Below the pieces are notes generated by a model that saw only the letters and a list, made by a program, of their open reading frames with translations, did no database searches and was not told the DNA's origin. From Hamadaea sp. (lineage in GTDB: Bacteria; Actinomycetota; Actinomycetes; Mycobacteriales; Micromonosporaceae): 64,000 nt of DNA. The stretch is from the NCBI RefSeq assembly GCF_013362815.1, contig NZ_JABFVK010000061.1:16462-80461 (forward strand), written 5' to 3'. A program made the position numbers and the translations under genes. Below are positions 9,532 through 17,720 of this stretch, piece after piece; within the stretch, counting starts at the first letter, position 1, and each line of letters starts with the position of its first letter.

Positions 9532-11083
9532 TTACAACCCGGAGCAGTGGCCCGCTTCGGTATGGGCTTCTGACTTCTCGTTGATGCGGGAAGCGTCGGT
9601 CAACCTCGTCACGGTCGGGGTGTTCTCGTGGTCACGCCTGCAACCCACGCCGGACACCTTCGACTTCGGTTGGCTGGACGAGGTCCTGGACGGGCTGCAC
9701 GAGGCGGGGATCGGGGTGTGCCTGGCCACCCCGACCGCCTCACCCCCGCCCTGGTTCACCCGCCGTTACCCGGATTCGATGCCCGTCACGCGGGAAGGCG
9801 TACGCCTCACGCACGGGTCGCGGGACACCTATTGCGTCAATGCTCCGGCGTACCGGGCGGCCAGTGTGCGTATCGCGTCGGAGCTGGCCGCCCGCTACGG
9901 CACGCATCCGGCGCTCCGCCTCTGGCACGTGCACAACGAGTACGGCACCTGGTGCTTCTGCTCGCACTGCGCGCTGGAGTTCCGGGCTTGGCTGCGTACG
10001 CGTTATTCCACTGTGGATGTCCTGAACGACGCGTGGAGCACCGACTTCTGGTCGCAGCGGTACGCCGAATGGGACGAGATCGTCCCACCCCGCGCCACGC
10101 AGTACCTCCGGAACCCGGCGCAGGAACTGGACTATCGCCGGTTCATGTCCGACTCCTTCCTCCGCCATTTCCTGGAGCAGAAGGCTGTGTTGGCGGGAGC
10201 TCCGGTCACCACGAACTTCGTCCTCGGCGACTGGGTGCCGGTCGACCACGCCCGTTGGTCGTCCTTCGTGGACTTGGTGGCGATCGACGACTACCCGCCG
10301 GACCTCGCCGGTCGAGCCTTCTCCGCCGACAAGGCCCGGGGCTGGGCGCTCGCCGCCGGCCATCCCGCCGGACGGTGGCTTCTCATGGAGCACGCGCCGG
10401 GCTACTCGCACACTTCTTCCGGCTTGCGGCGCTCCACCGAGTCGCTGTCCTCCGTGGCTTCGGTGTATCTCGACCGGGGAGCCGTCGGGATCATGTACTT
10501 CCAATGGCGGGCCTCCCGGGGTGGGGCCGAGCAGTGGCATCCGGCCCTGGTCGGCTTCTCCTCCCCGGTCTTCGCCGAGGCTTGCTCCCTCGGCGCTTCG
10601 CTGGCCTCACGCTCGCCCGCCGACGTTTCCGCGGACGTGGCGGTGGTCTACGACGAGGAGAGCATGTGGGCCTGGCAGAGCCCTCACCTGCCCACCCGCG
10701 TCGACTACACCTCGCTCGTGCAGTCCTGGCATGCTTCGCTAGCTGCTCGCGGTCCCGTCGACGTCATCCCCGTCGGCGCTCCTTTGGGGGGTTATCGGCT
10801 GCTCGTCGTGCCGGCGTTGTACCTGATGTCCGCTTCGGCGCACGAGTGGCTGCGGTCCTACTCAGGTCAGCTCGTGATCACTGCTGGGACCGGGTTGGTC
10901 GACGAGCATCTTCGGATGACGCCTGATTCGCTGGCCGACCTCATCGGCGCTTCGGTCGTCGAACGGGACTTCTCGCCTTGGCTCGACACCCTTGCTCCGC
11001 TGGCGGCGGGGGCTCGCGAGGGCGTCACCTATCTCCCGACGCTGGACGTCGTCGACCTTGAACAGTTGACCTTGAACAGTTGA
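9515..11083 (+). CDS. Glycoside hydrolase family 42 beta-galactosidase, C-terminally shortened
   Basis: The N-terminal barrel is intact: YFGGDYNPEQWP start, acid/base Glu142 in HNEYG, nucleophile Glu292 in LMEHAPG, and a Cys cluster (WCFCSHC plus an upstream Cys) matching the GH42 zinc site. A trimerisation domain follows to about residue 480. At 522 residues it is clearly shorter than the usual 650-690, and the last 35 residues no longer look like GH42. The stop lies in a 14-base tandem duplication just before hairpin element D1. It may act on beta-galactosyl side chains of imported oligosaccharides, or be partly decayed. It is the last gene of the operon. Confidence 0.85.
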   Translation: MYFGGDYNPEQWPASVWASDFSLMREASVNLVTVGVFSWSRLQPTPDTFDFGWLDEVLDGLHEAGIGVCLATPTASPPPWFTRRYPDSMPVTREGVRLTHGSRDTYCVNAPAYRAASVRIASELAARYGTHPALRLWHVHNEYGTWCFCSHCALEFRAWLRTRYSTVDVLNDAWSTDFWSQRYAEWDEIVPPRATQYLRNPAQELDYRRFMSDSFLRHFLEQKAVLAGAPVTTNFVLGDWVPVDHARWSSFVDLVAIDDYPPDLAGRAFSADKARGWALAAGHPAGRWLLMEHAPGYSHTSSGLRRSTESLSSVASVYLDRGAVGIMYFQWRASRGGAEQWHPALVGFSSPVFAEACSLGASLASRSPADVSADVAVVYDEESMWAWQSPHLPTRVDYTSLVQSWHASLAARGPVDVIPVGAPLGGYRLLVVPALYLMSASAHEWLRSYSGQLVITAGTGLVDEHLRMTPDSLADLIGASVVERDFSPWLDTLAPLAAGAREGVTYLPTLDVVDLEQLTLNS

Positions 11084-11088
11084 CCTTG
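11054..11088 (+). repeat. 14-bp tandem repeat at the GH42 stop
   Basis: GACCTTGAACAGTT occurs twice exactly (11054-11067, 11068-11081), followed by a 7-base third start. The unit is not a multiple of three, so its duplication changes the frame, and the TGA stop of the beta-galactosidase falls in the second copy. Confidence 0.85.
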
Positions 11089-11095
11089 GAGAGTG

Positions 11096-11143
11096 GATCT
11101 AGGCGAGAAAGGGCTGCCCTGACCGCCATTTCTCGCCTAGATC
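11096..11143. repeat. Hairpin element, family D copy 1
   Basis: Perfect 15-base arms GATCTAGGCGAGAAA (11096-11110) and its complement (11129-11143) enclose an 18-base loop. The reverse complement of this loop matches the loop of the second copy (12166-12183) at about 15 of 18 bases, so the copies are related elements in opposite orientation, on either side of the DUF559 gene. There is no U-run. Confidence 0.85.
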
Positions 11144-11200
11144 GACTCGCGTCATCCACAGCCCCTCCCGATCAAGCGGCTTGCGGAGGACGCTGACGCG

Positions 11201-12148
11201 GTGCGGATTCCGGATGAGCAGGCTGGGTCGCTCGATTGGCTACTTTTCGACCAATGCGGCGTGATCACGACCGCTCAAGCGAGCCGCCTCATGACGCGCG
11301 CGCATCTGCGCCACCTGCTGGACGCGAAGCAATGGCGTCGGCTGTGCCACGGCGTACTGGTGAGTCATCGTGATCTGCTGGCTGAGGAGGCCGTCTGGTG
11401 GGCTGCGGTCTTGGCGGCCGGGCCGGAGGCGTACCTCGCGGGTATGGCTGCTGCCCGCGCGGGCGGGTTGCGCGGCTCATGGCGGCGACGCCAGATCGTG
11501 GACGTTCTGCGGCCTGGGACCAGCAGCGTGCCTCGCCTCCTGAAGCGGCTCCCGCTGGAGATGCCGGCGGTGAAGGTCCACCGCACCACACGGCTGCCGA
11601 TCGAAGATCGCCAGGTCGGCCGGCCGCCCCGGACGAGCATGGCCCGGTCGCTGCTAGACGCGGCGGTGTGGGCGCTGAGCGACGAGGACGCCGTGTCGAT
11701 CCTGGCCGCCGGATGCCAGCAACGACTCGTCCTCCCCGCTGAGGTACGCGCAGTCGCCGCCCGCTTTCCGCACTGCCGCCGGCACGCGCTGATCGTCGCG
11801 ACGCTGGATCTGGCCGAGCTGGGCGCGACGAGCCCGGCCGAGATCGGGTTCCTCGAGCTGTGCCGACGGCATCGGCTACCCGAGCCGCAGCTCCAGGTGA
11901 AGCGACGCGACGCGAGCGGCCGTACGCGCTACCTGGACGCGTACTTCGCGGAGTTCCAGGTGCATGTCGAGATCGACGGTGCACAGCACATGGACGTTCG
12001 GGCCTGGGCATCGGACATGCTCCGGCAGAACGATCTCTGGATCGACGGTGATCGGGTCGTTCGGATTCCCGCGTTCCTCATCCTGACAAATCCGGATGAG
12101 GTGGTACGCCAAATCACCGCCGCGTTGCGGGCCGCCGGATGGCGTTAG
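11201..12148 (+). CDS. DUF559 endonuclease-fold protein with AbiEi-like N-terminal region
   Basis: A 315-residue protein of an actinobacterial family. The N-terminal half (about 10-180) resembles AbiEi-type winged-helix/antitoxin domains (GVITTAQASRLM, WRRLCHGVLVSHRD). The C-terminal 100 residues are a DUF559 / Vsr-like PD-(D/E)XK fold, with candidate catalytic residues in RYLDAYF and HVEIDGAQH. GTG at 11201 follows a GGAGG. No partner toxin gene is adjacent. Hairpin elements D1 and D2 flank it in inverted orientation. DNA processing or defence is possible but unproven. Confidence 0.75.
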   Translation: MRIPDEQAGSLDWLLFDQCGVITTAQASRLMTRAHLRHLLDAKQWRRLCHGVLVSHRDLLAEEAVWWAAVLAAGPEAYLAGMAAARAGGLRGSWRRRQIVDVLRPGTSSVPRLLKRLPLEMPAVKVHRTTRLPIEDRQVGRPPRTSMARSLLDAAVWALSDEDAVSILAAGCQQRLVLPAEVRAVAARFPHCRRHALIVATLDLAELGATSPAEIGFLELCRRHRLPEPQLQVKRRDASGRTRYLDAYFAEFQVHVEIDGAQHMDVRAWASDMLRQNDLWIDGDRVVRIPAFLILTNPDEVVRQITAALRAAGWR

Positions 12149-12202
12149 TTGATCTAGGCGAGAAATGGCGGCCAGGGCAACCGTTTCTCGCCTAGATCAA
12201 CT
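12147..12202. repeat. Hairpin element, family D copy 2
   Basis: Perfect 19-base arms at 12147-12165 and 12184-12202 surround an 18-base loop. It begins inside the TAG stop of the DUF559 gene and lies between convergent genes, so it could also terminate transcription from both sides. It is the inverted counterpart of the element at 11096-11143. Confidence 0.85.
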
Positions 12203-12214
12203 CGGCGAGGTGGA

Positions 12215-13198
12215 CTAGCGGCCGGACGATTCCGACAAAGCCGGATATTCCCGAGTGGGCAGATCCATGAGCGGCGTATGCCCGTTCACCACCGGCCGAA
12301 CAGGCCGAGCAGGAGCCGGCCGATGCGGCACGACGTCCGAAGGCGCAGGGACGTCAACGGGAGCGGACGACTCGGCCTGCGGCTCGGCGTACCGGGTGAG
12401 GGCGATCACGGAGCCGAGGGTGACGAGGAAGCCGAGGGCGGCCAGCCACGTGAGGCCGGGCCGGATGCGGTCGCCGAGCAGGAGCAGGCCGACCACGGCG
12501 GCGGGGACCGCCCCGGCGGCGTCCATGGCGGCGACGGCGGCGTTGGTGGAGCCGCGCTGCATCGCCAGGCCGAGGAGCAGCTGCGCGCTCAGTGAGTGGG
12601 CGATGACGAGGTAGAGCAGCGGGCTGCTGACGAACTCGAAGACCGAGTGCGAGGACGCGAGCGGCCGGGCCGCGACGGCGGCGCAGGCGAAGCCGAGGCC
12701 GGAGAGGGCGCCGAGGGCGACGCTGCCCGGCGCGCCCTTGATGCGTACGGCGAAGAAGCCCGCGCCTGCGATGATCAAGAGAGCCAGGACGAGACTGATC
12801 TTGCCGAGCAGCCCGAGGGGCCGGGAGGGCGCCGGCTCGGCCGCCAGGACCAGGCCACCGATGCCGAGCACGAGCGCGGCCAGCAGCAGGATCTCGCTTC
12901 GCGGGAGCTGCCATTTCAGTACGACCACACCGAGCACGGCGGTCACGCCGAGGCCGGCGGCGACGCTCGCCTGCACGAGGAACAGCGGCAGATCGCGCCG
13001 GGCGACGAGGGCGAGGAAGAAGCCGAGGACTTGGCAGCCGATGCCGTAGAGGTAGATCCGGTGCCCGAGGAGCCGGACGAGCAGGCCGGGGTCGAGCGTG
13101 TGATGCATCTTCGTCCGCGAGGCGGCGATCGATTGGAGCAGGTTGGCCACGCCGTACGCGACGATCATCGCCGCGAGGAACCACCACCCTGAGGACAT
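12215..13198 (-). CDS. DMT-family transporter-like membrane protein
   Basis: A 327-residue integral membrane protein with about nine or ten hydrophobic segments, the pattern of drug/metabolite (EamA/DMT) transporters. A Pro- and Ala-rich hydrophilic tail occupies the last 60 residues. The ATG at 13198 (MSSGWWFLAAMI) places the first membrane helix at the start; a start 14 residues upstream is less likely. The substrate cannot be read. It converges on the DUF559 gene with element D2 between. Confidence 0.75.
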   Translation of the reverse strand: MSSGWWFLAAMIVAYGVANLLQSIAASRTKMHHTLDPGLLVRLLGHRIYLYGIGCQVLGFFLALVARRDLPLFLVQASVAAGLGVTAVLGVVVLKWQLPRSEILLLAALVLGIGGLVLAAEPAPSRPLGLLGKISLVLALLIIAGAGFFAVRIKGAPGSVALGALSGLGFACAAVAARPLASSHSVFEFVSSPLLYLVIAHSLSAQLLLGLAMQRGSTNAAVAAMDAAGAVPAAVVGLLLLGDRIRPGLTWLAALGFLVTLGSVIALTRYAEPQAESSAPVDVPAPSDVVPHRPAPARPVRPVVNGHTPLMDLPTREYPALSESSGR

Positions 13199-13297
13199 CA
13201 CCCAGCGATGGTAAACCCCTAAGGGTCGACTCCGCCCCACTGCGCCTGGAGGATGAGCCGAATCCTGGAGACCCAGCTCACGAGGGTGACAGGACGG

Positions 13298-14101
13298 TCA
13301 CAGCGCGCGCAGGCCGCCGGGGGTCAGCTTGCCGAGGACGTCGGTGTGAAGTTTGCCGTTCGTCGCGATCGCGCTGCCGCCGCCCGGCCCGGGACGGCCG
13401 GTCAGGTCGGTGAACGTCCCGCCGGCCTCGGTCACGATGGGGATCAGCGCGGCGATGTCCCACAGCGAGAGCTCAGGTTCGACCATGATGTCCAGCGCGC
13501 CCTCAGCCAGCAGCATGTAGCCGTAGAAGTCGCCGTACGCCCGGGACCGCCAGCACTTGCGCATGAGGTCGAGCATCGAGGCCAGCCGTCCGGTCTGCTC
13601 CCACGATTCGAGCGAGGAGTAGCAGAAGCTCGCGTCGGCGAGCCGGCTGACTCCGGACACCTTGATCGCCGAGGCCGCGGCCTGGTGGCGACCGGCGAAC
13701 GCGCCCAGCCCCCGGGCGGCCCACCAGCGCCGGCCCAGGGCGGGCGCGCTGACCAGGCCGACGACCGGCTCGTCGCCCTCCATGAGCGAGATCAGCGTCG
13801 CCCAGATCGGTACGCCCCGGATGTAGTTCTTGGTGCCGTCGATCGGGTCGATGACCCACTGCCGAGCGCCGGTCGCCCCGGTCGAGCCGTACTCCTCGCC
13901 GAGGACGCCGTCGCGTGGCCGGGTACGCGCGAGGGTCGCTCGCAGCGCTTTCTCGACCGCCGTGTCGGCGTCGCTGACGGGGGTCAGGTCCGGCTTGCTC
14001 GTCACGTGCAGGTCGAGAGCCCGGAATCGGGACATTGCCAGCGAATCGGCTGTATCAGCCAACACGTGGGCGAGGGCGAGATCGTCGGCGTACCGGGCCA
14101 T
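13298..14101 (-). CDS. hisN: Histidinol-phosphatase (inositol monophosphatase fold)
   Basis: A 267-residue Mg-dependent phosphatase. The metal site GEEYG (near 68) and IDPIDGTKN (near 84) and the C-terminal ELSLWDIAA are present. In actinobacteria this subgroup is HisN, which dephosphorylates histidinol phosphate in histidine synthesis. Its position near aroA, rsgA and sigR matches, from memory, the order in Streptomyces. Another phosphomonoester substrate remains possible. Confidence 0.85.
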   Translation of the reverse strand: MARYADDLALAHVLADTADSLAMSRFRALDLHVTSKPDLTPVSDADTAVEKALRATLARTRPRDGVLGEEYGSTGATGARQWVIDPIDGTKNYIRGVPIWATLISLMEGDEPVVGLVSAPALGRRWWAARGLGAFAGRHQAAASAIKVSGVSRLADASFCYSSLESWEQTGRLASMLDLMRKCWRSRAYGDFYGYMLLAEGALDIMVEPELSLWDIAALIPIVTEAGGTFTDLTGRPGPGGGSAIATNGKLHTDVLGKLTPGGLRAL

Positions 14102-14153
14102 GCGCAGAACCTATCGGATCACGGTCGCCAACGGTGCTCTAGTCTCGCTGGCT

Positions 14154-15158
14154 ATGCGACAGCGGTGGCTCACAGACGTCGGGCTGACCGTCGTCGTGCT
14201 GCTCGCCCAATCCGCGCCATACCTGTTCACCCAGCAGCCGCCGGACACGATATGGGTCTACTGGCCGGTTCTGCTCACGTCGCTACCGACCCTGACCAGG
14301 CGCTGGCAGCCCGGCGCCAGCCTTGCGGTCGCGGCCGTCGGCATCGCCGCCTATGCCGCCGTCGACGCCGGACCGTCGCAGCCCATCTGGTACGGCCCGT
14401 TGGTGATCTTCTACACGGTCGCCCATCAGGCGGGACGCATCGAGCGAATCCTGTGCGTCATCGGGACGGCGGTCGGCGCCCTCAGCGTCATCGGTTCGGT
14501 CAACACGGCCGTTCGCGAGCTCGCCACCTGGTCGGCCGCCTACGCGATCGGCGCCCTTGGGCGTACCAGGAAGGAAATGGCCGCGCAGGCCGAGCGGAAC
14601 CGGATAGCCCGCGACCTCCACGACATCCTGGGCCACTCGCTGGCCGTGATGATCGTCCAGGCCGAGGGTGGCGCGGCGGTCGCGCGGACCGATCCGGGGC
14701 GTGCGGAGGCCGCGTTCGACGCGATCTCCGCGAGCGGGCGCGAGGCCATGGGCCAATTACGGGCCGCGGTGGGCGAGCTCCGCGAGTCGCAACCGCAGCT
14801 TGCAGACCTTCATCAGCTTGTACGCACAACGCAGCGCACCGGTCTGTCGGTCCGGTTGACCGAACGGGGACGACCGCGGCCGACGCCGGCCGAGGTGCAG
14901 GTGGCGGCCTACCGAGTGGTCCAGGAGGCCCTGACCAACGTAGTGAAGCACGCGGGTGCGACATCGGCGGAGGTCCTCGTGGACTGGACCGCCGGCCTGC
15001 GGGTGAGCGTCTCCGACGACGGGCGCGGAGCAGGCACGACGGCCGGCGGGCATGGACTGACCGGGCTACGGGAACGCGTCGGCGCGGTCGGCGGGCGGAT
15101 CAGCGTCGGCGCGGGCGACCAGGGAAAGGGCTTCCGAGTGGCGGCGGTGTTCTCGTGA
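14154..15158 (+). CDS. NarL-type sensor histidine kinase
   Basis: A 334-residue membrane kinase with about four or five N-terminal spans (residues 8-130), then a HisKA_3 dimerisation helix with phospho-acceptor His156 (RDLHDILGHSL) and a HATPase domain (SDDGRGAG, HGLTGLRERV). It has almost no extracellular domain, so it may sense a membrane signal. The stop overlaps the response regulator start (GTGA), making a co-translated pair. Confidence 0.9.
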   Translation: MRQRWLTDVGLTVVVLLAQSAPYLFTQQPPDTIWVYWPVLLTSLPTLTRRWQPGASLAVAAVGIAAYAAVDAGPSQPIWYGPLVIFYTVAHQAGRIERILCVIGTAVGALSVIGSVNTAVRELATWSAAYAIGALGRTRKEMAAQAERNRIARDLHDILGHSLAVMIVQAEGGAAVARTDPGRAEAAFDAISASGREAMGQLRAAVGELRESQPQLADLHQLVRTTQRTGLSVRLTERGRPRPTPAEVQVAAYRVVQEALTNVVKHAGATSAEVLVDWTAGLRVSVSDDGRGAGTTAGGHGLTGLRERVGAVGGRISVGAGDQGKGFRVAAVFS

Positions 15159-15805
15159 TTCGTGTTCTGATCGCGGACGACCAGGAGTTGGTCCGGGCCG
15201 GGTTCGCAATGATCCTGTCGGCGCAGCCCGACATGGACGTCGTCGCAGAAGTGCCCGACGGCGCTGCGGCGGTGCAGGCGGTCGCCGAGCATGCGCCGGA
15301 CGTTGCGCTGCTGGACATCCGGATGCCGTTGCTGGACGGCATCGAGGCGGCCCGGCGGATCTGCGCTACGTCGGCGACTCGGGTGATCATGCTTACGACG
15401 TTCGGCTCCGACGACTACGTCTTCGACGCTTTGCGGGCCGGGGCGAGCGGGTTCCTGCTCAAGGACGTACGCCGGGACGACCTGGTCCACGCCGTCCGCG
15501 TCGTCGTCGCAGGTCAGTCCCTGTTGGCTCCGGGCGTCACGCGTACGCTCATCGACGATGTCCTCCGCCGTGGGGTCAGCCGCCCCGTTCCCGGCCTCGT
15601 GGACCGGTTGACCGACCGGGAACGGGAGACGCTCGTCCACTTGGGACGGGGACTGTCCAATGCGGAGATCGCCGCTGCCATGTTCGTCAGCGAGCACACG
15701 GTGAAGACGCATGTCAGCAACGTGTTGAGCAAACTCGGGTTGCGCGACCGGGTGCAGGCGGTCATCGCGGCGTACGAGTCGGGTCTCATCACTGCGGGGG
15801 AGTAG
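15155..15805 (+). CDS. NarL/LuxR-type response regulator
   Basis: A 216-residue two-domain regulator. The receiver has acidic residues in ADDQE, phospho-acceptor Asp54 in LLDIRMP, a conserved Thr (LTTF) and Lys (LLKD). The C-terminal LuxR HTH is seen as LTDREREVL-like (LTDRERETLVHLG) with HTVKTHVSNVLSKL. The GTG start overlaps the kinase stop. Targets are unknown; the membrane hydrolase downstream is a candidate by proximity. Confidence 0.93.
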   Translation: MIRVLIADDQELVRAGFAMILSAQPDMDVVAEVPDGAAAVQAVAEHAPDVALLDIRMPLLDGIEAARRICATSATRVIMLTTFGSDDYVFDALRAGASGFLLKDVRRDDLVHAVRVVVAGQSLLAPGVTRTLIDDVLRRGVSRPVPGLVDRLTDRERETLVHLGRGLSNAEIAAAMFVSEHTVKTHVSNVLSKLGLRDRVQAVIAAYESGLITAGE

Positions 15806-15861
15806 GTCCCTCCCTCTCGTCGGCGATGTTCCGGGAGTGCGTTCTCGGAAGGCTGCTGTCC

Positions 15862-17286
15862 ATGCGAAAGCTCCTTCCCATCCTCGCGGCTGTGACCGCC
15901 GCTGGAGTCGCCGTGCTGGTTCCCGGCATCGGCGCGTACGCCGGACCGGCGGGTCCGATCCCGCCCTATTCCGCCCCGGCCGGTCTGACCGCGACCGAGG
16001 TGTCCTTCTCGAACGGCGACACCGTCCTGCACGGTTCCGTCGTACGCCTCGCCGCTGGCCAGGCCGCCTCCGCTTCGGGTGGCTCGGTGAAGCGACCGGG
16101 CATCGTACTCGTCCACGGTTCGGGCAACGCCGTCCGGCAGCAGCTGGCGCAGGAGGCGGAGGTCTTCGCCCGAGCTGGAATCGTCACCCTCATCTACGAC
16201 AAGCGGCCGGACTACAACCGCAGCCATCGCGACTACGGCGACCTCGCGAACGACGCCCTCGCCGGGGTGGCGCTGATCCGCGGCCTGCCCGACGTCGATC
16301 CCGGCAAGGTGGGCCTGTGGGGGCTCAGCGAGGGCGGCTGGGTCGCCCCGTTGGCGGCGTCACGCTCCCGCGACGTCGCCTTCCTCATCACCATCGGCGG
16401 ATCCGGACTGAGCCCTGCGCGTACCCAGGCGTGGAATCTGAACAACCGGCTGGCCGGCAATGGCGTCGCGGACGGCACCGCCGGTGAGCTGATCGCCTCG
16501 GGCATGGGTCTGGCCGTGAGCCTGGACCAGTTCCCGGAGGCCAAGCACGACCCGGTCGAGGTGCTGCGGCAGATCCGGCAGCCGGTGCTGGCCATCTGGG
16601 GCGAGCGGGATCTGCTGGTGCCGCCGGCCGAGAGCGCGGAGATCTTCCGGCGGGAGCTGATCGTCAGCCCGAGCGTCAGCATCCGCATCCTGTCCGGCAG
16701 CAGCCACGCTGCGCGCGTGACGACAAACGGCTTCGACCGGGTCGGCGGTCCCACCGTCGGCGGTTTCGTGATGGGCGAGCTCAGTCCCGGGTACGCCGAC
16801 CTGATGACCTCGTGGATCGCGGCCGGCTTCCCGTCCACAACGGACGCACCGCCGACTCAGCGGACCACCTCGACGGCGATCGAGCCGATCGGCATCGTGG
16901 GCTACGGCCTGTTCGTCCTGCTGCTCCTGGTGCTGCTCAGCTGGCCGGTGACGGCAGTCGTCCGGCGAATCCGTGGCCGACGTGACCGTCCGGCCGGTGC
17001 CGTACCGGCTCGACTGCTGGTGCTGACCGGGCTGGCCGCGACGCTGCTGGGGACGGCGTACGCCGTCTTCGTGGTCGCCTCCGGCGGAACCTCGGTACAC
17101 GCCGCGTTCCTCGGCCAGCCGTTGGTGTGGCTGCTGGCCCGGGTCTGCCTCGCCGTCGCCCTGACCTGCGGTGTCCTGGTGGCGCCGGCGTTCCGGTCGG
17201 CGCCGTCGATTCGGCTGGGAGCCGTGCTGGCGGGGGCCGTGCTGCTAGTCCCGTACGCCCTCGGCCTGGGCCTCCTGCTCCCCTGA
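15862..17286 (+). CDS. Exported alpha/beta hydrolase with C-terminal membrane domain
   Basis: A 474-residue protein with an N-terminal signal or anchor sequence (MRKLLPILAAVTAAGVAV), an alpha/beta hydrolase domain (oxyanion strand VLVHGSG, nucleophile GLSEGG, acid region GERDLLVPP, His in GSSHAAR) and three or four C-terminal membrane helices from about residue 345. The hydrolase domain should face outward. I chose the ATG at 15862, 8 bases after GGAAGG; a start 12 codons upstream is possible. The substrate is unknown; dienelactone-hydrolase or peptidase-like families fit best. Confidence 0.75.
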   Translation: MRKLLPILAAVTAAGVAVLVPGIGAYAGPAGPIPPYSAPAGLTATEVSFSNGDTVLHGSVVRLAAGQAASASGGSVKRPGIVLVHGSGNAVRQQLAQEAEVFARAGIVTLIYDKRPDYNRSHRDYGDLANDALAGVALIRGLPDVDPGKVGLWGLSEGGWVAPLAASRSRDVAFLITIGGSGLSPARTQAWNLNNRLAGNGVADGTAGELIASGMGLAVSLDQFPEAKHDPVEVLRQIRQPVLAIWGERDLLVPPAESAEIFRRELIVSPSVSIRILSGSSHAARVTTNGFDRVGGPTVGGFVMGELSPGYADLMTSWIAAGFPSTTDAPPTQRTTSTAIEPIGIVGYGLFVLLLLVLLSWPVTAVVRRIRGRRDRPAGAVPARLLVLTGLAATLLGTAYAVFVVASGGTSVHAAFLGQPLVWLLARVCLAVALTCGVLVAPAFRSAPSIRLGAVLAGAVLLVPYALGLGLLLP

Positions 17287-17298
17287 CCTGCCCTTTCA

Positions 17299-17366
17299 GG
17301 CGTTGATCATGAACCTAAGGTCCGGCTGGGCGGTGTGTCGCCGCCCCGAACCTCATGATCAACGCC
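17299..17366. repeat. Hairpin element, family A copy 1
   Basis: Perfect 14-base arms GGCGTTGATCATGA (17299-17312) and complement (17353-17366); the interior carries ACCTAAGGT, as in other A copies. It lies 12 bases after the hydrolase stop, between genes on the same strand. Confidence 0.85.
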
Positions 17367-17426
17367 GCAAAGGAGCGCGCGGAAACCTGCGCGACTCCGC
17401 GACCGTCCCCGGGTAGGTTCGGAAAG

Positions 17427-17720
17427 ATGACGGAGCAGGTCGAGGAGGAGAAGCGCCGGGAGGCCGTGCTGCGCACGTTCTTCGGGCCGGACGGCCGTCT
17501 GGTCAGCATGCCGGCCCGGATGGGCAAGCGCCGGTTCGTCCTGGAACAGATCGCGTACGCCTTCGAGCCGGGCGTGAAGTACACCGAGCTCGAGGTGAAC
17601 GCCATCCTGCGGGCGTTCTGGGACGACTACGTGACGATTCGGCGGTACCTGATCGACGCCGGGCTGCTCGGCCGGGAGCAAGGGCTCTATTGGCGTACCG
17701 GGGGATATGTCGACATCTAG
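17427..17720 (+). CDS. DUF2087 domain-containing small protein
   Basis: A 97-residue protein almost entirely covered by a DUF2087 domain, which resembles a small winged-helix (KRREAVLRTFF, GVKYTELEVNAILRAFWDDYVTIRRYLIDAGLLGRE split over 40-85). DUF2087 is often fused to or adjacent to regulators, suggesting nucleic-acid binding, but function is unknown. ATG at 17427. It ends exactly where the convergent rsgA ends, with no gap. Confidence 0.8.
   Translation: MTEQVEEEKRREAVLRTFFGPDGRLVSMPARMGKRRFVLEQIAYAFEPGVKYTELEVNAILRAFWDDYVTIRRYLIDAGLLGREQGLYWRTGGYVDI

Noticed and set aside
11201..12148. An abortive-infection toxin-antitoxin locus
   Set aside because: The protein has an AbiEi-like region, but no AbiEii nucleotidyltransferase gene or other toxin is adjacent, so a TA system is not supported.
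13253..15154. A long fused frame ending in the response regulator
   Set aside because: It runs antisense to hisN and out of frame through the histidine kinase; the regulator begins at the GTG at 15155.
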